A DNA stretch of 34,484 nucleotides, taken from Thermoproteota archaeon (GTDB taxonomy: Archaea; Thermoproteota; Thermoprotei_A; Sulfolobales; Acidilobaceae). Numbering within the stretch: position 1 is the first letter of the stretch; each line of letters starts with the position of its first letter. The position numbers and the translations under genes were made by a program. The DNA is taken from assembly GCA_013152575.1 (NCBI GenBank), contig JAADGB010000058.1, positions 1 to 34,484 of the forward strand. Direction: 5' to 3'. This document shows positions 23,200-31,844 of this stretch, piece by piece. Under the pieces are notes generated by a model. The model was not told the origin of the DNA and did not search any database. It was given only the letters and a program-made list of their open reading frames with translations.

Positions 23200-23740
23200 G
23201 GCTAAGGCGCGGCTCTACGGGACAACGGTAGTAGTCGAATCTATAGACGATTCTAGATGCCTCTACCAACAAGGATTCTACGGTCATCCTCTAGGCGTGG
23301 AGAAGCCTAAAGACGCCTCCTTCAACTCGCAACTACGACTTTCGCCTACTGAAGCACTCTACCTCCTCGAGCAGGGAGTAATTACTGTGGTGGATGAGGA
23401 AGGTAATCCAGTCGAGTTCAAAGAACTATGGACTAGGCTAAGCAGCCAATACAAGGACCTTAAAGTAGAGTATCCCGTATACAAGGCTCTTAGACAGTCC
23501 GGCTTAGTGGTTAGGAGCGGCCTCAAGTTCGGAGCCGACTTCACCGTTTATAGGCTGGGGCCGGGGCTGGAGCATGCCCCCTACATTGTCCACGTAGTTG
23601 CCTATGACGAGGAGTTGGAGCCCACCGATATAGTTAGGGCTGGTAGGCTGAGCCATAGTGTTAGGAAAGCATTTATTCTTGCATCCGTAGAGCCTAATGG
23701 GAATCCTAGTTACTTAATCTTTAAATGGCTCTTACCATGA
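23189..23740 (+). CDS. endA: tRNA splicing endonuclease, catalytic subunit
   Basis: A 183-residue EndA that cuts bulge-helix-bulge motifs in pre-tRNA and pre-rRNA. The catalytic triad is visible: Tyr121 in LKFGADFTVYRLG, His129 in GLEHAPYIVHVV, and Lys160 in SHSVRKAFILA. The N-terminal domain precedes YPVYKALRQSGLVVRSG. Crenarchaeal enzymes of this size usually pair with a non-catalytic partner to form an alpha2beta2 complex; the partner is not in the window. ATG 23189 lies inside the last codons of the PhoU-like gene, with GGCGGT upstream. Its substrate, an intron-containing tRNA-Thr, is present at 9.9 kb. Confidence 0.93.
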   Translation: MKCKAKARLYGTTVVVESIDDSRCLYQQGFYGHPLGVEKPKDASFNSQLRLSPTEALYLLEQGVITVVDEEGNPVEFKELWTRLSSQYKDLKVEYPVYKALRQSGLVVRSGLKFGADFTVYRLGPGLEHAPYIVHVVAYDEELEPTDIVRAGRLSHSVRKAFILASVEPNGNPSYLIFKWLLP

Positions 23741-23802
23741 CTATATAGAGGGAAGCGATTTCGTCGAAGAAAAAACATCGAGGATGTTTGAGGGGTATAG
23801 AT

Positions 23803-24171
23803 GTGTCAACATATAATCCCCGAGAACCCAGGCGGAGGCCCCACGAGTGGCGACGCTCACCCGAGAAAAGACAGTTGCGGCCAAGACCGATAGGAGACAG
23901 ATGCAACCCTCTTTGCCCATTCTTCAGGTGCCAGAAGAGGGCGCTCAGGATTGTAACTGAGCAATACAAGGGGAGGCCGATAAAGGTCGCGATGTGCGCG
24001 TGGATAGGAGACAAGTGCATCGGAGCATCCTGTCGATTCGCCTTCTGCGAGAAGAGAGCGATGTTACCGGATGGCCGGTGTGCTCTCGCCGTGAAGGCCA
24101 AGAGAGGCAAGGAGTTCGAAGAAGAACTGATGGAGATGGAGAAGGAGTTCGGATTCGACGAGGGCTTCTAG
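23803..24171 (+). CDS. Cys-rich protein with a duplicated three-Cys motif
   Basis: A 122-residue protein I do not recognise. It has eight cysteines. A first set, C34-x3-C38-x4-C43 followed by QKRAL, is echoed by C72-x4-C77-x4-C82 followed by EKRAM, with C65 and C93 as additional ligands. This suggests an internal duplication holding two metal sites, zinc or Fe-S. The first 30 residues are Arg/Pro-rich ([24 protein letters not shown]), suggesting nucleic-acid contact, and the tail is acidic. GTG 23803 has GGGGT six bases upstream; TTG 23788 would add five residues. A TATA-like CTATATAG lies near 23741-23748. It follows endA by 62 bp and converges on ubiX with a four-base overlap. Confidence 0.7.
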   Translation: MSTYNPREPRRRPHEWRRSPEKRQLRPRPIGDRCNPLCPFFRCQKRALRIVTEQYKGRPIKVAMCAWIGDKCIGASCRFAFCEKRAMLPDGRCALAVKAKRGKEFEEELMEMEKEFGFDEGF

Positions 24172-24761
24172 ACTCCACTCCATCTCTTGTAAAGACTATT
24201 CTCGATACCCAATGCATCCAATACCTTACCCGCTAAGAACCTTGTAATATCGTCAATTGTCTTCGGCTTATGGTAGTAGGCTACACATAACGGAACAATT
24301 ATGGCACCCGCTTTTGCTAGTTTCACGAGGTTCTCCAACTCGATAACGCCCATTGGAGTCTCTCTGGGTGCGACTACTAGCCTACGTCCTAGCCTTAGAA
24401 TGGATAATGCAGCCCTCACTACCAGGTTATCAGAGTATCCGCCTGCTATACCTGCTACGGTCTTCATACTAGCCGGTACTACTGCCATGGCGTCGGGCTG
24501 GTTGCTACTGCTAGCGAGTGGCGAAGAGAAGTCGTCATCGCTATACACTGGCCCGAACTCGCTAAGCCGTCTCCTAAGCTCTTCGGCCTCTATTCCCTCC
24601 TCGTATCTGGCAACCGCGTAGGCTCCTCTTGACACGATAATTCCCTTTATTTCAACGCCAGCTCCACTCAGCGCCCTCACTACCTCTACTCCTATTCTAA
24701 CCCCTGATGCTCCTGTTATTGCGATTGCAACACTATTCACTCCTCGAGGATCCCTCGGCAT
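24168..24761 (-). CDS. ubiX: Flavin prenyltransferase, UbiX/Pad1 family
   Basis: A 197-residue UbiX that makes prenylated FMN for UbiD-type decarboxylases. Family signatures are [17 protein letters not shown] near residues 15-31, [25 protein letters not shown] near 93-117, and [28 protein letters not shown] near 130-157. The ATG start at 24761 has GGAG four bases upstream and overlaps the macro-domain gene's end by 25 bases, giving translational coupling. In archaea related to Aeropyrum, prFMN is required by the UbiD-like anhydromevalonate phosphate decarboxylase of the modified mevalonate route, so this may feed lipid synthesis. No UbiD is in the window. Confidence 0.9.
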   Translation of the reverse strand: MPRDPRGVNSVAIAITGASGVRIGVEVVRALSGAGVEIKGIIVSRGAYAVARYEEGIEAEELRRRLSEFGPVYSDDDFSSPLASSSNQPDAMAVVPASMKTVAGIAGGYSDNLVVRAALSILRLGRRLVVAPRETPMGVIELENLVKLAKAGAIIVPLCVAYYHKPKTIDDITRFLAGKVLDALGIENSLYKRWSGV

Positions 24762-25303
24762 TCTTCTCCAGCTCCCAGAGCCTCTTCTACACCCTTAACC
24801 ATATCGTTAAAGGCCTTAGATCCATATGCAATGAAGTATACACGTGACAGACTCCCTGGCTTGTGGCTGGCAACCACTCGGGCCATTTCGCGGGCAACGT
24901 CCTCGACTGAGAGGCCTCCGACACCCGCGCCCATGGCTGGTAGAGCTATTGATTCTATCCCGAGTCTCTCCGCCTCTTCCAGTGAGGCTCTGGTAGCCTT
25001 CACCGCGTTCTCAAGCGGGATCCTCATGGCAGGCCTCTCCATTGTAGGGGCGTGTATAACGTACTTGGCTGGTAGCCTGCCAGCTCCAGTTGCTATAGCT
25101 TTACCCACTGGTACTGGTGCATGCTTCACGGCCTCCTCTTCGATCTCCTTGCCTCCAGCTTTCTTGATAGCGCCTGCTACTCCTCCACCCATTATCAGTA
25201 GGCTATTGGCGGCGTTCACGATAGCATCGACCTTAGCCTTTGTTATATCACCCTCTTCGACGATAAGGGTCATACCGTTATCCAGCCTCCAACACATGGC
25301 CAT
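24737..25303 (-). CDS. Macro-domain protein (ADP-ribose binding / deacylase)
   Basis: A 188-residue single macro domain. The ADP-ribose loop reads [27 protein letters not shown] near 25-51, then KYVIHAPTM near 79-87 and [15 protein letters not shown] near 115-129. Such domains bind or hydrolyse ADP-ribose derivatives, including ADP-ribose-1''-phosphate from tRNA splicing in some organisms. ATG 25303 was chosen because it overlaps the upstream TGA (TGATG) and has GGAGGGTG upstream; GTG 25306 would add one residue. It lies between a folate-cycloligase-like gene and ubiX in one tightly spaced minus-strand operon. Confidence 0.9.
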   Translation of the reverse strand: MAMCWRLDNGMTLIVEEGDITKAKVDAIVNAANSLLIMGGGVAGAIKKAGGKEIEEEAVKHAPVPVGKAIATGAGRLPAKYVIHAPTMERPAMRIPLENAVKATRASLEEAERLGIESIALPAMGAGVGGLSVEDVAREMARVVASHKPGSLSRVYFIAYGSKAFNDMVKGVEEALGAGEECRGILEE

Positions 25304-26046
25304 CACAATACACCCTCCGCCAACTCTTTTAGAATGGGGATCTCTTCGATTTTCTCCTTATCAAGTATACTCCATATTATTCCACTAGGTTTATTCCTTC
25401 TCTCATTGACCTTGATTAGCCTCGTGGGCGTGGCGATGTAATCCACGGGGACATCATGTGGATCCTGAGGTAGCCGCGAGTTGAACACTTGCAAGTCATG
25501 TACAGCGGTTGCGACGGGCGTGTTATCCTCTACTAGGCCTAGTTCTCCGAGAATCCCCCACTCTAGGTCTCCGTATCCGTGTCCCTTACCGAGCCTGTCC
25601 CCACGAGTGCTCACGGCAACGCTTCCCTCGACTATGAAGTCTACCCTCTCGATCCAAGCCGTTAGTGCGTCGATGGTTTTCAGGGGCTTGCCGTACCGGA
25701 ATGCTCCCTTAATGGTTGAGGCCTCCTTGTAACTACGTCCCGGTATGGTCGAGGGGTCGAGAAGTAGGAAACCGTTTCTGATTCGGGGGGTTGGCATGAG
25801 TAGTATCTTGCCCTCAACGAGGGCCGCGTACCGAATAGCCCTTTGAGGGGAGTCTGGGTTTATCTTCACAACTCTAGCCCTCTTCCATTCTGGGAGCTGT
25901 GTTATCCTCTTACACGCCTGCTCGGCACCCTCAAAATTAGGTATTCTGTGCTCTATGGGAAAGGGTGGGCGTGCAACATTAGCCTCCCTAAGCCTCCTGT
26001 AGACTAGGAGGCGTACCTCTTCCTTACTCATGCTGCTCAGATCCAT
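25303..26046 (-). CDS. 5-formyltetrahydrofolate cyclo-ligase family protein (MTHFS-like)
   Basis: A 247-residue protein of the 5-FTHF cyclo-ligase family. SKEEVRLLVYRRLREANVARPPFP near 6-29 and HRIPNFEGAEQA begin the domain, and GDRLGKGHGYGDLEWGILGELG near 145-166 is the family's phosphate and substrate loop, in a variant (GKGHGYGD) seen in archaeal and eukaryotic MTHFS-domain proteins. True activity converts 5-formyl-THF to methenyl-THF with ATP; archaeal members may act elsewhere. ATG 26046 has GGTG upstream and gives a normal N-terminus; ATG 26118 would add 24 residues. The stop overlaps the macro-domain ATG, so this is the first gene of the operon. Confidence 0.8.
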   Translation of the reverse strand: MDLSSMSKEEVRLLVYRRLREANVARPPFPIEHRIPNFEGAEQACKRITQLPEWKRARVVKINPDSPQRAIRYAALVEGKILLMPTPRIRNGFLLLDPSTIPGRSYKEASTIKGAFRYGKPLKTIDALTAWIERVDFIVEGSVAVSTRGDRLGKGHGYGDLEWGILGELGLVEDNTPVATAVHDLQVFNSRLPQDPHDVPVDYIATPTRLIKVNERRNKPSGIIWSILDKEKIEEIPILKELAEGVL

Positions 26047-26183
26047 AACCCCCACACCACTAATGATGGCGTGGCGGCTCCAATGGTCCGTGAAATACTC
26101 ATCCCTACGCGTGGTCATTAAACCCAGCGGACGTCATCGCCGCCGTCAATTGTTATCTCCCCTAACCCCTAATAGTTTTCACC

Positions 26184-26567
26184 GTGAGGGACCCTGGGGA
26201 GATGATGGAAAAGTATCCATGGCTACTGCCTATAATATGGGTATTAGAGAGGGGAGCCTCCTGCGACCCTGTCGTTGTAGCTGAGGAACTCGGTATTCCC
26301 ACGCGTCTAGCGAGGACTCTCGTGTATAAGGCTCGAAGGCTAGGATTATGTGAGTCAAAACCGGATGTATGCATAGCTAGGTCTGGTAGGTCGTTCTATG
26401 GGGTCATGGGGTCCCTTGTGTTTGTCGCCCGTTTGAGGAATAGGCGGGTTACTGGCTACGTGTTTAAGATAGGCTATGATTACGAGGGTGTTAAAAAGAG
26501 GATATTGATGGAGGCGCTTGAATATTTGAAAGGGTCTTGTTTAGCTGGAGAGGAACCTGGTTCTTAG
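26184..26567 (+). CDS. Small winged-helix-like hypothetical protein
   Basis: A 127-residue protein with a helix-turn-helix-like stretch at about 28-55: DPVVVAEELGIPTRLARTLVYKARRLGL. A predicted beta-rich part follows (SFYGVMGSLVFVARLRNRRVTGYVFKIGYDYEG). Four cysteines (27, 56, 63, 118) do not form an obvious site. The start is unclear: GTG 26184 gives 127 residues, while ATG 26202 or 26205 follow GGGGAG closely. Base use is G/T-rich. It converges on aconitase with a 27-base overlap and diverges from the MTHFS-like gene. I do not recognise the family; a small DNA-binding protein is plausible. Confidence 0.6.
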   Translation: MRDPGEMMEKYPWLLPIIWVLERGASCDPVVVAEELGIPTRLARTLVYKARRLGLCESKPDVCIARSGRSFYGVMGSLVFVARLRNRRVTGYVFKIGYDYEGVKKRILMEALEYLKGSCLAGEEPGS

Positions 26568-29228
26568 CACGTATTGGAGTATGCCTCCGTGCTTGTAGTA
26601 TTCTACTTCTATCGGCGTGTCTAGTCGTGCCTTGACCTTGAACTCTATTACTCTGCCGTCTTCCTTCTTGGCCCTAACGGTCAGTATCTTGCCAGGGTAT
26701 AGTCCCTCGCTTATGCCTAGTATCTCGTACTCCTCGCTTCCATCTAGTCCTAGCTTCTCCGCGTTCTCGCCAGGCATGAACTCTAGTGGTAGTATGCCCA
26801 TTCCTACTAGGTTGCTTCTGTGGATTCTCTCGTAGCTCTCTGCTATCACGGCCTTCACTCCTAGGAGTGCGGGTCCCTTAGCTGCCCAGTCCCTGCTGCT
26901 ACCGGTTCCGTATTGTTTGCCTGCTAGTATGATTAGTGGGATACCCATCTCCTTGTACTTCATGGCGGCGTCATAGACGTGCATTACCTCCTTGGTAGGC
27001 CAGAATATGGTCCATCCTCCCTCCTTGTCTGGTACTAGCTTGTTCCTGAACCTTGGGTTGTCGAATGTACACCTCATCATTACCTCGTGGTTTCCTCTCC
27101 TCGAGCCGCAAGTGTTTAGCTCGTGCGGCTTTACTCCAAGGCTTAGTAGGTACTGGCCTGCCTTGGTCTCTGGAAGTATTCTTCCAGCGGGGCTTATGTG
27201 GTCCGTTGTGGTCCTATCAGGGGCCCATACCAGTACTCTGGCGCCCTTGATGTCCTGTGGCTCTGGTGGCTCTAGAGGCATGTTCTCGAAGAACGGTGGC
27301 TTCTTGATGTAGGTGCTGTCTGGGTTCCATGGGTAGGTCACTGACTTGTGCTCTGGTAGCTTGTTCCAGTGCTCGTCTCCTTCCCATATGTTGGAGTACT
27401 TCTTCTTGAACGCCTCTGGATCTAGCGCCTCCTCTACGGCTTTCCTTACCTCCTCGGCGGTTGGCCATATGTCTTTGAGGTATACTGGGTTTCCGTTGGG
27501 ATCGTATCCTATGGGTTCATTGTAGAAGTCTATGTCTATCCTTCCAGCTAGGGCGTATGCTATTACGAGTGGTGGGCTTGCTAGGAAGTTACCTCTCGCT
27601 AGCGGGTGTACTCTGCCTGAGAAGTTCCTGTTACCGCTGAGTACTGTTGCGACCCATATGTCATTCTTCTTAATCGCCTCCTCTATGGCTGGCGGTAGTG
27701 GGCCGCTGTTACCGATACATACCGTACAGCCGAATCCTGTGACGTGGTATCTGAGAGCTTCTAGGTATGGCATTAGTCCGAGCTTCTCCCAATAGTCTGG
27801 TACGACCCTGCTACCTGGAGCGTTGCTTGTCTTCACCCATGGCTTGACCATTAAGCCTTTCTCGACGGCCTTCTTGGCTAGTAGTGCGGCGGCGATCATT
27901 AGGCTTGGGTTGCTGGTGTTTGTACAGCTTGTTATACCTGCGAGGACCACGCTGCCGTCCTCTATCTTGAACTCTTCCCCGTTGCTCTCCAACTCTACTA
28001 TTACCTTGCCCCTCTTCTTCTCCTTCTGGTAGGATTCGATTACCTCTGTGACCCTCTTCTTGGCCTCTCTGAGCGGTATCCTGTCCTCTGGGTGGCTCGG
28101 GCCAGCGATGCTTGGCTCGACATCGTTTAGGTCTATCTCAACTACCTGCGTGTATCTTGGCACCGGATTTTCTGGGTCATACCATATCTTGAGCCTCTTC
28201 AGGTACTCCTCAACCATCTTTACGTGTGCGGGGTCCCTGCCCGTTAGGATTAGGTACTTGATTGTTGCCTCGTCGGGTGGGAAGTAGCCCATGGTTGCTC
28301 CGTACTCTGGGGACATGTTGGCTATTGTTGCCCTGTCTGGGACTGAGAGCTTCTTTACACCCTCGCCGAAGTATTCTACGAATTTGCCTACGACTCCCAC
28401 CTTCCTCAGCTTCTCTGTGATGTAGAGGACTAGGTCTGTCGCGGTTGCACCCTCTGGTAGCTCTCCTTCCAGCCTGACTCCTACCACTTCTGGGAGTAGC
28501 ATGTAGTATGGTTGCCCTAGTATGGTGGCTTCAGCCTCTATACCACCGACTCCCCATCCGAGCACGCCGAGACCGTTTATCATTGTGGTGTGGCTGTCAG
28601 TGCCTAGCACGCTGTCTGGGTATGCTGTCAGCTCGCCGTTCCACTTGCTCACCCATACTAGCTGTGCGAGGTGTTCCAGGTTTACCTGGTGGATTATACC
28701 CTTACCCGGAGGAGCGACCCTCAAGTTGTTGAAGGAGTTCTGGGCCCATTTTAGGAGAGTGTATCTCTCCGAGTTCCTCTCGTATTCCCTCTTCATGTTC
28801 CAGAAGAGCGCATATGAAGTTCCGAAGTAGTCTACCTGGACGCTGTGGTCTATTATCAGGTGTACTGGGATGAGTGGGTTAAGTACGCTGGGGTCCCTGT
28901 TGAAGTCCTTTAGAGCGTCCCTCATAGCTGCGAGGTCTACTACTGCCGGGACTCCTGTGAAGTCTTGCATTATGACTCGTGTCGGGAATAATGGTATGTC
29001 TTTCTTGCCAGCGTTCTCCTCCCACTTAGCTGCTGCTTGTACCTCTTCGTCCCTCACTACAAAGCCGTCATGGTTCCTTACCAGGTTCTCGAGGACTACG
29101 CGTATAGAGTAGGGGAGGTTCTCGTACTTGCCTAGCCCGTACTCGTCTATCTTGTCTACCCTGTATATCCTCGCCTTGCCCTTGGGGGTCTCTATATACT
29201 CCTCGAACATCTTCTTGTCGAAGGCCAA
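26541..29228 (-). CDS. acnA: Aconitate hydratase A (aconitase)
   Basis: An 895-residue AcnA/IRP1-type aconitase that interconverts citrate and isocitrate in the TCA cycle. The [4Fe-4S] ligands lie in GITSCTNTSNPS and in GFGCTVCIGNSGPL. TYPDSVLGTDSHTTMINGLGVLGWGVGGIEAEA-type sequence and QYGTGSSRDWAAKGP near the C-terminus are family signatures. TTG 29228 was chosen: AAGGTGGGAG lies upstream with five to six bases of spacing, and the length fits the family. The same frame stays open to 29705 but that part overlaps the opposite-strand transporter gene and lacks aconitase similarity. The gene is divergent from the ABC importer. Confidence 0.96.
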   Translation of the reverse strand: MAFDKKMFEEYIETPKGKARIYRVDKIDEYGLGKYENLPYSIRVVLENLVRNHDGFVVRDEEVQAAAKWEENAGKKDIPLFPTRVIMQDFTGVPAVVDLAAMRDALKDFNRDPSVLNPLIPVHLIIDHSVQVDYFGTSYALFWNMKREYERNSERYTLLKWAQNSFNNLRVAPPGKGIIHQVNLEHLAQLVWVSKWNGELTAYPDSVLGTDSHTTMINGLGVLGWGVGGIEAEATILGQPYYMLLPEVVGVRLEGELPEGATATDLVLYITEKLRKVGVVGKFVEYFGEGVKKLSVPDRATIANMSPEYGATMGYFPPDEATIKYLILTGRDPAHVKMVEEYLKRLKIWYDPENPVPRYTQVVEIDLNDVEPSIAGPSHPEDRIPLREAKKRVTEVIESYQKEKKRGKVIVELESNGEEFKIEDGSVVLAGITSCTNTSNPSLMIAAALLAKKAVEKGLMVKPWVKTSNAPGSRVVPDYWEKLGLMPYLEALRYHVTGFGCTVCIGNSGPLPPAIEEAIKKNDIWVATVLSGNRNFSGRVHPLARGNFLASPPLVIAYALAGRIDIDFYNEPIGYDPNGNPVYLKDIWPTAEEVRKAVEEALDPEAFKKKYSNIWEGDEHWNKLPEHKSVTYPWNPDSTYIKKPPFFENMPLEPPEPQDIKGARVLVWAPDRTTTDHISPAGRILPETKAGQYLLSLGVKPHELNTCGSRRGNHEVMMRCTFDNPRFRNKLVPDKEGGWTIFWPTKEVMHVYDAAMKYKEMGIPLIILAGKQYGTGSSRDWAAKGPALLGVKAVIAESYERIHRSNLVGMGILPLEFMPGENAEKLGLDGSEEYEILGISEGLYPGKILTVRAKKEDGRVIEFKVKARLDTPIEVEYYKHGGILQYVLRTRFLSS

Positions 29229-29376
29229 TTCTCCCACCTTTAACCCCGTAATAGTTTCCGGTGGACGCGGTAAATAACAATGGTTGATAGTAATCTTAGC
29301 GGTGGATGTCTGTGTTTGATCATGGAGGCGTGGTTTTATCCCCCTAAGACGTTGTAAACCACTGGGTGGTTGTTGA

Positions 29377-30375
29377 TTGAATAGGATAAGGATACTGGTA
29401 GCAGTATTGGTGATTCTTGGAATAGTTTTAGCGGGATATGTATTAGTTTCCCAGAATTCAGAGAAGTCAAAGACACCGACAGTCGTAGCGGCTACGATCA
29501 AGGCTGGGATAGCCAGCATAGACGTCGTAGACGCAGACAAGGATATCCAGAAGGAGGCGGGCGTGAACTTCACAGTACTAAGGCTGACAACACCGCCACA
29601 AGTAATAGACGCCATACTGAACGGCGACGCCCAGATAATCACCGTACCAGTAGAGCTAGCAGCAGTAGCAATGGAGAGGGGAGGAGACGTATACATCATA
29701 GCCATAGACTACGACCTAAACCAGGCAATACTAACAAGGCCCGACACAGGCATAACAAGCCCCGCAGACCTTAAGGGCAAGAAGGTAGCCGCAGTAGTAG
29801 GATCAGGCACCTACGCGTTATTCAAAGCGTTCATGAAGGAACTCTACAACCTAACCGTCGGTGAGGGCGAGGGATACGACATACAGATAGTCAACCTGGC
29901 ACCACCCACAGTCGTAGACGCCCTTGTAAACGGAGACGTTGACGCCGCAGTAATATGGGAGCCCCTCGTCTCACAGGCCATAGTAAAGTATGGAATGAAG
30001 GTTGTAGCCACATATCAAGACCTCTGGAAGCAATACGCTGGAGACATGCCAGCACCCATGCTAGTCTGGGTAGCAACCAGCGACATCGCTAAGAACAAGA
30101 CACTCCTAGACAAAGTACTCAAGGCACACCAGCTAGCAGCTGAGAAGTGGAATAAGAACGAGGACAACTGGACAATAAACTTCCTCTCAAACGCCTACAA
30201 CGTTGATCCCAGCGTGGCTAAGAGTATATGGGAGAGGGACCCCATGCACGCGGAAGCCTGCATACCAGACAACCTAGTTGACTCAATGGTGAAGATTTGG
30301 GGTCTAGCAAAGGAGGCAGGCTACATACAAGACATACCATCAACAGACAGGATAATAACCTGCAGCCAGGGCTAA
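29377..30375 (+). CDS. ABC transporter substrate-binding protein, NMT1/SsuA type
   Basis: A 332-residue extracellular binding protein. The N-terminus is a signal/anchor (NRIRILVAVLVILGIVLAGYVLVSQ) without a lipobox cysteine. The mature part shows LTTPPQVIDAILNGDAQIITVPVELAA near 70-96, LKGKKVAAVVGSGTYALF near 130-147, and DALVNGDVDAAVIWEPLVSQA near 181-201, typical of the family that binds sulfonates, nitrate or pyrimidine precursors of thiamine. The ligand cannot be read from sequence. The TTG start has GGGTGGT six bases upstream. Codon use resembles the ribosomal genes, suggesting high expression. Permease and ATPase follow, so this is one importer operon. Confidence 0.88.
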   Translation: MNRIRILVAVLVILGIVLAGYVLVSQNSEKSKTPTVVAATIKAGIASIDVVDADKDIQKEAGVNFTVLRLTTPPQVIDAILNGDAQIITVPVELAAVAMERGGDVYIIAIDYDLNQAILTRPDTGITSPADLKGKKVAAVVGSGTYALFKAFMKELYNLTVGEGEGYDIQIVNLAPPTVVDALVNGDVDAAVIWEPLVSQAIVKYGMKVVATYQDLWKQYAGDMPAPMLVWVATSDIAKNKTLLDKVLKAHQLAAEKWNKNEDNWTINFLSNAYNVDPSVAKSIWERDPMHAEACIPDNLVDSMVKIWGLAKEAGYIQDIPSTDRIITCSQG

Positions 30376-30411
30376 CAACCATCAACATTGATAGGTGGGA
30401 TGGCGTCTACC

Positions 30412-31155
30412 ATGAAGGAGAAGCTGAGGGGAACACTAGGATACCTGGTGGCTGTAGGAGTATTCCTAGCAATATGGCACCTACTCTCATCTTTCTCAGG
30501 AATCCTCCCCGGGATAGTACCCTCAGTATCATACCTTGTAGGCAATCTAGACATAGCATTATCAGATACAGTGATAACGCTGGAGAATACAATAGCAGGA
30601 TTCGCCTTAGCCCTGGCTCTGTCGCTGGCCCTAGCATGGTTAGCCTCTCTGGGAGGGTTCGTAGAGGATGTAGTTAAGTCCTTCAACGTCCTAGTCCAGA
30701 GCGTCTCGGCACTAGTATGGGCTCTCCTATTCCTCATAATCTACGGCTTCACGAGCCGTTTACCAGCTATCAGCGTGGCGGCAGCGACCGCCTTCCCAAT
30801 CCTATTATCGGGGACCCTGAAGGGATTCGAGGTTGCTAGATCCGAGTACGGCGAGCTCTCAAGAATACTGGGATTGACACGGATAGGGGAGTTCCTAAAC
30901 ATACTGGCCCCTGCTAGTGTTCCATTCATAGTCGCATCGGGGAGGAGCGCGCTGGGAGCGGCGTTGAGGATAAGCGTTGTAGCCGAAGCATTCGGTGCCA
31001 GTGGAGGTATTGGTTATAGGCTGTGGCTCTACTATCAGCTCCACGATTATGAGGGTTTCATGGCGTGGGCATTACTCCTCGTAACACTGATGGTAGTATT
31101 GGATAAGGTTGTGTTGGAGAGGTTGGAGGCGTGGAGCAGGAAATGGATGGAGTAG
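30412..31155 (+). CDS. ABC transporter permease, SsuC/TauC type
   Basis: A 247-residue permease with about six hydrophobic segments and the cytoplasmic EAA-like loop: SEYGELSRILGLTRIGEFLNILAPASVPFIVAS near 146-178. The closing region GGIGYRLWLYYQLHDYEGFMAWALLLVTLMVVLD is typical of the sulfonate/nitrate/taurine importer group. The start is uncertain: ATG 30412 gives a conventional N-terminus, with GGTGGG at 30394-30399; ATG 30400 or TTG 30388 would add 4 or 8 residues. It follows the binding protein by 36 bp, and its end overlaps the ATPase start by 13 bases. Confidence 0.88.
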   Translation: MKEKLRGTLGYLVAVGVFLAIWHLLSSFSGILPGIVPSVSYLVGNLDIALSDTVITLENTIAGFALALALSLALAWLASLGGFVEDVVKSFNVLVQSVSALVWALLFLIIYGFTSRLPAISVAAATAFPILLSGTLKGFEVARSEYGELSRILGLTRIGEFLNILAPASVPFIVASGRSALGAALRISVVAEAFGASGGIGYRLWLYYQLHDYEGFMAWALLLVTLMVVLDKVVLERLEAWSRKWME

Positions 31156-31844
31156 TCGTCGAGGCGAGGGAGCTGGTTGTAGAGCTGGGAGGGACCCCGA
31201 GGGCGGGTCCTGCAACCTTCACTGTAAAGAAAGGGAGTGTGGTAGTAGTAGCGGGTCCCAACGGTGCTGGCAAGACAACACTGCTTAAGGCAATAGCAGG
31301 GCTAGTGAGGGATGTCAAGGGTGAACTCGTTGTCCGAGGGACCCCCATCTACATTCCACAAAGCGACTTACTCCTACCATGGAAGACTCTGCTCGACAAC
31401 ATTATACTACCACTAACCGTTAAGGGGGTGCCTAGGCGGGAGGCCGTTGAGAGGGCGCAGCGTGTGTCGAAACTCCTTGGGCTTACCGAGCATCTAGAGA
31501 AGTATCCGAGGCATGCTAGTGGAGGGACCCGTAGGAAGGCTGCCGTTGCTAGGGGCCTCGTTATGGGCGCTGATATCTTGTTGCTAGATGAGCCTTTCAC
31601 GGGCGTAGATGTCGCAGCGAGGGCTGCGTTAATCGATATGCTAGCTGGCCTTGTCCTAGGAGGTTTATCCATCGTGCTCGTGACCCACGACTTGTACCTC
31701 GCATCTAGGATTGCCGACAGGATACTTGTCTTGATGCCTCCTCCGCAGGGTGTGGTCGAGGCCTTCGACCTCTCAGGGATGGATCGTAGTGGTCGATATA
31801 GGGTTGCCGAGAAGGTTGTATCTATGATCTCTTCTCCCGGCTGA
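31143..31844 (+). CDS. ABC transporter ATPase, SsuB/TauB type
   Basis: A 233-residue ABC ATPase. Walker A GPNGAGKTT is at residues 38-46, the Q-loop in IYIPQSDLLLPWKT near 70-83, the signature appears as SGGTRRKAAVARGL near 123-136 (the LSGGQ glutamine is replaced by Thr), Walker B ILLLDEPF near 142-149, and the switch histidine in LVTHD. ATG 31143 was chosen because GGAG lies six bases upstream; GTG 31131 would add four residues. It overlaps the permease and converges on the PadR-type regulator with a 23-base overlap at the 3' ends. Confidence 0.92.
   Translation: MDGVVVEARELVVELGGTPRAGPATFTVKKGSVVVVAGPNGAGKTTLLKAIAGLVRDVKGELVVRGTPIYIPQSDLLLPWKTLLDNIILPLTVKGVPRREAVERAQRVSKLLGLTEHLEKYPRHASGGTRRKAAVARGLVMGADILLLDEPFTGVDVAARAALIDMLAGLVLGGLSIVLVTHDLYLASRIADRILVLMPPPQGVVEAFDLSGMDRSGRYRVAEKVVSMISSPG

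Noticed and set aside
29229-29705. Open frame extending aconitase by about 159 residues
   Set aside because: It has no aconitase similarity, lies opposite the transporter binding-protein gene, and a well-placed ribosome binding site marks TTG 29228 as the start.
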